Source: JABWCE01 sp964355045
GTDB lineage: Bacteria > Bacteroidota > Bacteroidia > NS11-12g > UBA9320
DNA length: 13,181 nt
Direction of reading: 5' to 3'
Assembly (NCBI GenBank): GCA_964355045.1
Contig: CAYHCM010000101.1
Coordinates: 1 to 13,181, forward strand
The translations under genes were made by a program, and so were the position numbers. The notes under the pieces were generated by a model. That model saw only the letters and a list, made by a program, of their open reading frames with translations, did no database searches and was not told where the DNA came from. This document shows positions 12,209 through 13,181 of this stretch, in pieces. Numbering within the stretch: the stretch's first letter is position 1; each line of letters starts with the position of its first letter.

Positions 12209-12919
12209 ATGATAAAATTAATTACTCTCACCCTACTCGTTTTTTTAGGTTATTCCTCCTCGTTTTCACAAAAAAAATTAAAAGGAAAAGAAATTGGCAT
12301 TGATTTGCGAAATTTCAATAACAGTGGAAATGTCAGTTTCCTGATTCGCAAGGATACAAAAGACAGTTTTATTAATAAAAGAAAGAATATCTCTTTTAGT
12401 TTTCAGAGCAGCGCACAATTTCCGGATTATCCTTCTTCTGCTGACAAGGATATTCCAAATGATTTTAAATCTTCAAATAATAATTATGGTCGTTTAGATT
12501 TTTCCTGGGGAAAGGAAAATTATTTAAGACTGGATGAGATGAATTCAAAAGATTTATATTTTTATCATGTCGTGTTGAAATCTTTAGGCATCAGTAATCA
12601 AACCTCGCAAACACTGAGCTCTTCTTACTCCAATGGGAATTTAGTTAGTATCAATAAATCATCCAACACTAGTATATCTTTAAATTTTGGGTTGTCATTG
12701 GTTGGTGGATTAAAGTATAATATTTCTCGCAAAATAGCTTTGGGAATTGAATCAGGAATTAATGGAGGTTTAATTTTAGGTAGCACTGAAAATAAAAACA
12801 CCCAATTTACCATGATTGATAAACTGGTTGAAGAATTATCCAATACCAAATCGAGCATAATGTCTTTTTATTTCCACCCAACTATTATTAATGCCATTTG
12901 GTTGAGTTATAAATTTTAA
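12209..12919 (+). CDS. Secreted, probably outer-membrane, hypothetical protein
   Basis: I do not recognise a named family. Seen: 236 residues. A Sec signal peptide, MIKLITLTLLVFLGYSSSFSQ, has likely cleavage around residue 20. The mature part is rich in Ser, Asn and Lys. Its second half alternates polar and hydrophobic residues (SLNFGLSLVGGLKYNISRKIALGIESGINGGLIL, about 157-190, in blocks) and it ends in Phe (WLSYKF). Known: alternating strands and a terminal aromatic residue are common in outer-membrane beta-barrels of Gram-negative bacteria, and porin-like folds of this size have 8-10 strands. Inference: a small outer-membrane barrel or barrel-like protein, function unknown. No T9SS sorting domain and no lipoprotein Cys are seen. 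It is transcribed alone and divergently from the serine operon. Confidence 0.7.
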   Translation: MIKLITLTLLVFLGYSSSFSQKKLKGKEIGIDLRNFNNSGNVSFLIRKDTKDSFINKRKNISFSFQSSAQFPDYPSSADKDIPNDFKSSNNNYGRLDFSWGKENYLRLDEMNSKDLYFYHVVLKSLGISNQTSQTLSSSYSNGNLVSINKSSNTSISLNFGLSLVGGLKYNISRKIALGIESGINGGLILGSTENKNTQFTMIDKLVEELSNTKSSIMSFYFHPTIINAIWLSYKF

Positions 12920-13135
12920 TGGTTTTTATTTTTTGAATTTGGTTGGGATTTACCATTTTTTTTCTTACCATTTCTTTTAATTCTCACTTTAATAATATTT
13001 TTATTTTCTACCTATTATTTATTCCCTAACGAGATTTTTATAAAAAAAATATATAAATAATCATTTCTCATTAACCCTACACCATACCCTGAACCCAAGC
13101 CAAAATTTTGGTTTTGTATATTCCTGACTGACTAC
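12920..13135. other. Gene-free AT-rich stretch
   Basis: No open frame of note, no RNA gene and no convincing terminator. The plus strand is T-rich up to about 13030, then A-rich. The only symmetric site is a 12-bp palindrome, CCAAAATTTTGG (13100-13111). I see nothing else here. Confidence 0.6.
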
Positions 13136-13181
13136 ACCGGTACATACTTTACCACCCTACCGATTGATACTTTACCACCCT
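13136..13181. repeat. Two tandem 23-bp units running off the right edge
   Basis: Units 13136-13158 and 13159-13181 start ACCG and share the 15-bp block ATACTTTACCACCCT (13144-13158 and 13167-13181), matching at 20 of 23 positions. The array may continue beyond the window. On the minus strand the block reads AGGGTGGTAAAGTAT. From memory, repeated GGTGG-AAA-type blocks ending near CGG recall the multiple terminal repeats of IS21-family elements, so this may be an insertion-sequence end. Iterons or a simple tandem repeat are alternatives. Confidence 0.6.

Noticed and set aside
13100..13111. 12-bp palindrome CCAAAATTTTGG
   Set aside because: Short AT-rich palindromes are expected by chance in such DNA, and it has no link to a promoter.

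Overview
The window is visibly AT-rich and most likely comes from the chromosome of a member of the Bacteroidota. Three things point there. One gene encodes a secreted protein ending in a type IX secretion sorting domain (YPNP ... ITVIN). At least eight gene starts are preceded by the Bacteroidota-type -7 promoter element TAnnTTTG, and Shine-Dalgarno sites are absent. The gene sets are also typical of the phylum: etfB-etfA-bifunctional nuclease, and serC-serA-DUF1015. No rRNA, tRNA or CRISPR array is visible.

Layout, left to right. Positions 1-283 (minus) hold the N-terminal part of an MlaE-type ABC permease, divergent from a short-chain dehydrogenase (401-1108). A perfect 11-bp inverted repeat lies between them. 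A T9SS cargo protein (1220-2503) converges on a PaaI-type thioesterase (2557-3024, minus) across a strong bidirectional terminator. A small TPR protein (minus, probable TTG start at 3445) lies back to back with an etfB-etfA-BFN nuclease operon (3492-5807), and their -7 elements abut face to face. A 156-bp AT-rich inverted-repeat element (5808-5963) fills the gap to a DUF6580 membrane protein (5989-6570).

The middle (6578-8650, minus) is the accessory part. It holds a REP-associated tyrosine (HUH/Y1) transposase (RAYT), a RlaP/YcgL-type nucleotidyltransferase starting 6 nt after it, and an unrecognised conserved-looking protein with its own promoter. The RAYT gene carries, in frame inside its own coding region, a perfect 25-bp inverted pair of REP-like GC-rich hairpins (8235-8323). 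This is the most striking feature of the window.

The right part (8723-11974, minus) is a tight operon, serC-serA-DUF1015. It covers the first two steps of phosphorylated serine synthesis plus a DUF1015 protein whose ATG directly follows the serA stop codon. A secreted, probably outer-membrane, hypothetical protein (12209-12919) follows on the plus strand. The last 46 bases are two tandem 23-bp units running off the edge, possibly the end of an insertion sequence (IS21-like, unproven).

Functionally, ETF carries electrons from acyl-CoA and related dehydrogenases to the quinone pool, SerC and SerA make phosphoserine from 3-phosphoglycerate, and the RAYT/REP unit is a domesticated or mobile repeat system. 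No complete new defence or metabolic system is evident. The novelty lies in the intragenic REP pair, the RAYT-RlaP linkage, the face-to-face promoters, the near-leaderless starts and the intergenic repeat elements.
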